Of a stretch of DNA of 42,658 nucleotides, positions 42,658 to 42,658 are shown in pieces; position 1 is the first letter of the stretch; every line of letters begins with the position of its first letter. The translations under genes and the position numbers were made by a program. The notes under the pieces are model-generated. The model saw nothing but the letters and a program-made list of their open reading frames with translations, was not told where the DNA came from and ran no database searches. This stretch comes from Cellvibrionales bacterium UBA1963 (GTDB taxonomy: Bacteria; Pseudomonadota; Gammaproteobacteria; Pseudomonadales; UBA7434): assembly GCA_002336035.1 (NCBI GenBank), contig DDED01000214.1:1-42658 (forward strand), read 5' to 3'.

Positions 42658-42658
42658 T

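Noticed and set aside
1..42658. CRISPR array, integron, prophage or insertion sequence
   Set aside because: No regularly spaced repeats, no transposase, integrase or phage structural gene, and no terminal inverted repeats were seen on either strand.

Overview
The window is a chromosomal stretch of a gammaproteobacterium, most likely a marine member of the Pseudomonadales/Cellvibrionales branch. This rests on the mix of genes and on gene order. Several blocks keep the order I remember from Pseudomonas aeruginosa: hydrolase-rppH-ptsP-TSUP-lgt-thyA; trp genes-crp/vfr-OsmC-coq7; murU/amgK-lptD-surA-pdxA-rsmA-apaG-apaH; folB/tsaD-rpsU-yqeY-dnaG-rpoD. Here they are joined into one nearly continuous housekeeping region. 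Base composition looks moderate throughout. I see no insertion sequence, prophage or CRISPR array.

Layout. 1-2008 (minus): the start of a TonB-linked energising operon, a DUF3450 periplasmic protein followed by a large MotA/TolQ/ExbB proton-channel protein cut by the left edge. 2388-7724 (minus): rppH-ptsP-TSUP-lgt-thyA, tightly packed and probably read from a promoter just upstream of rppH. 7959-11606: a HAD-IB phosphatase, rlmI, coq7, a VOC protein and an OsmC/YhfA protein. 11999-12634: crp (vfr-like), ending in a clear terminator. 12724-16764 (minus): trpE-trpG-trpD-trpC behind a good promoter and what looks like a Trp-rich leader peptide with an attenuator. 16965-17466: a roughly 500-base gap where gph would be expected, followed by rpe. 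18231-20859: a DUF3530 protein and the amgK-murU peptidoglycan-recycling pair. 20960-29273 (plus): lptD-surA-pdxA-rsmA-apaG-apaH-cca. 29327-31310 (minus): folB, tsaD and a glycine-zipper lipoprotein. 31791-36732 (plus): the macromolecular-synthesis operon rpsU-yqeY-dnaG-rpoD. 36843-36919: a tRNA with anticodon CAU.

The last 5.5 kb (37166-42657) is accessory in character: an LLM-class flavin oxidoreductase, a cytochrome P450 of the AGNE-type I-helix group, a DUF1214-like protein and an aminoglycoside-phosphotransferase-fold kinase. The control regions there carry perfect dyads that look like operators, but no regulator gene is in view. This set suggests catabolism of a hydrophobic compound such as a steroid or other lipid; that is inference.

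Most of the window is ordinary core genome. The points worth a second look are the trp leader, the missing gph, a Cca enzyme whose HD phosphohydrolase motif has decayed, two long RNA-level dyads (upstream of the DUF3450 gene and across the dnaG stop codon), a 32-codon Cys/His-rich ORF behind the tRNA, and the P450 cluster with its unexplained palindromes. I did not find convincing evidence of a wholly new system.
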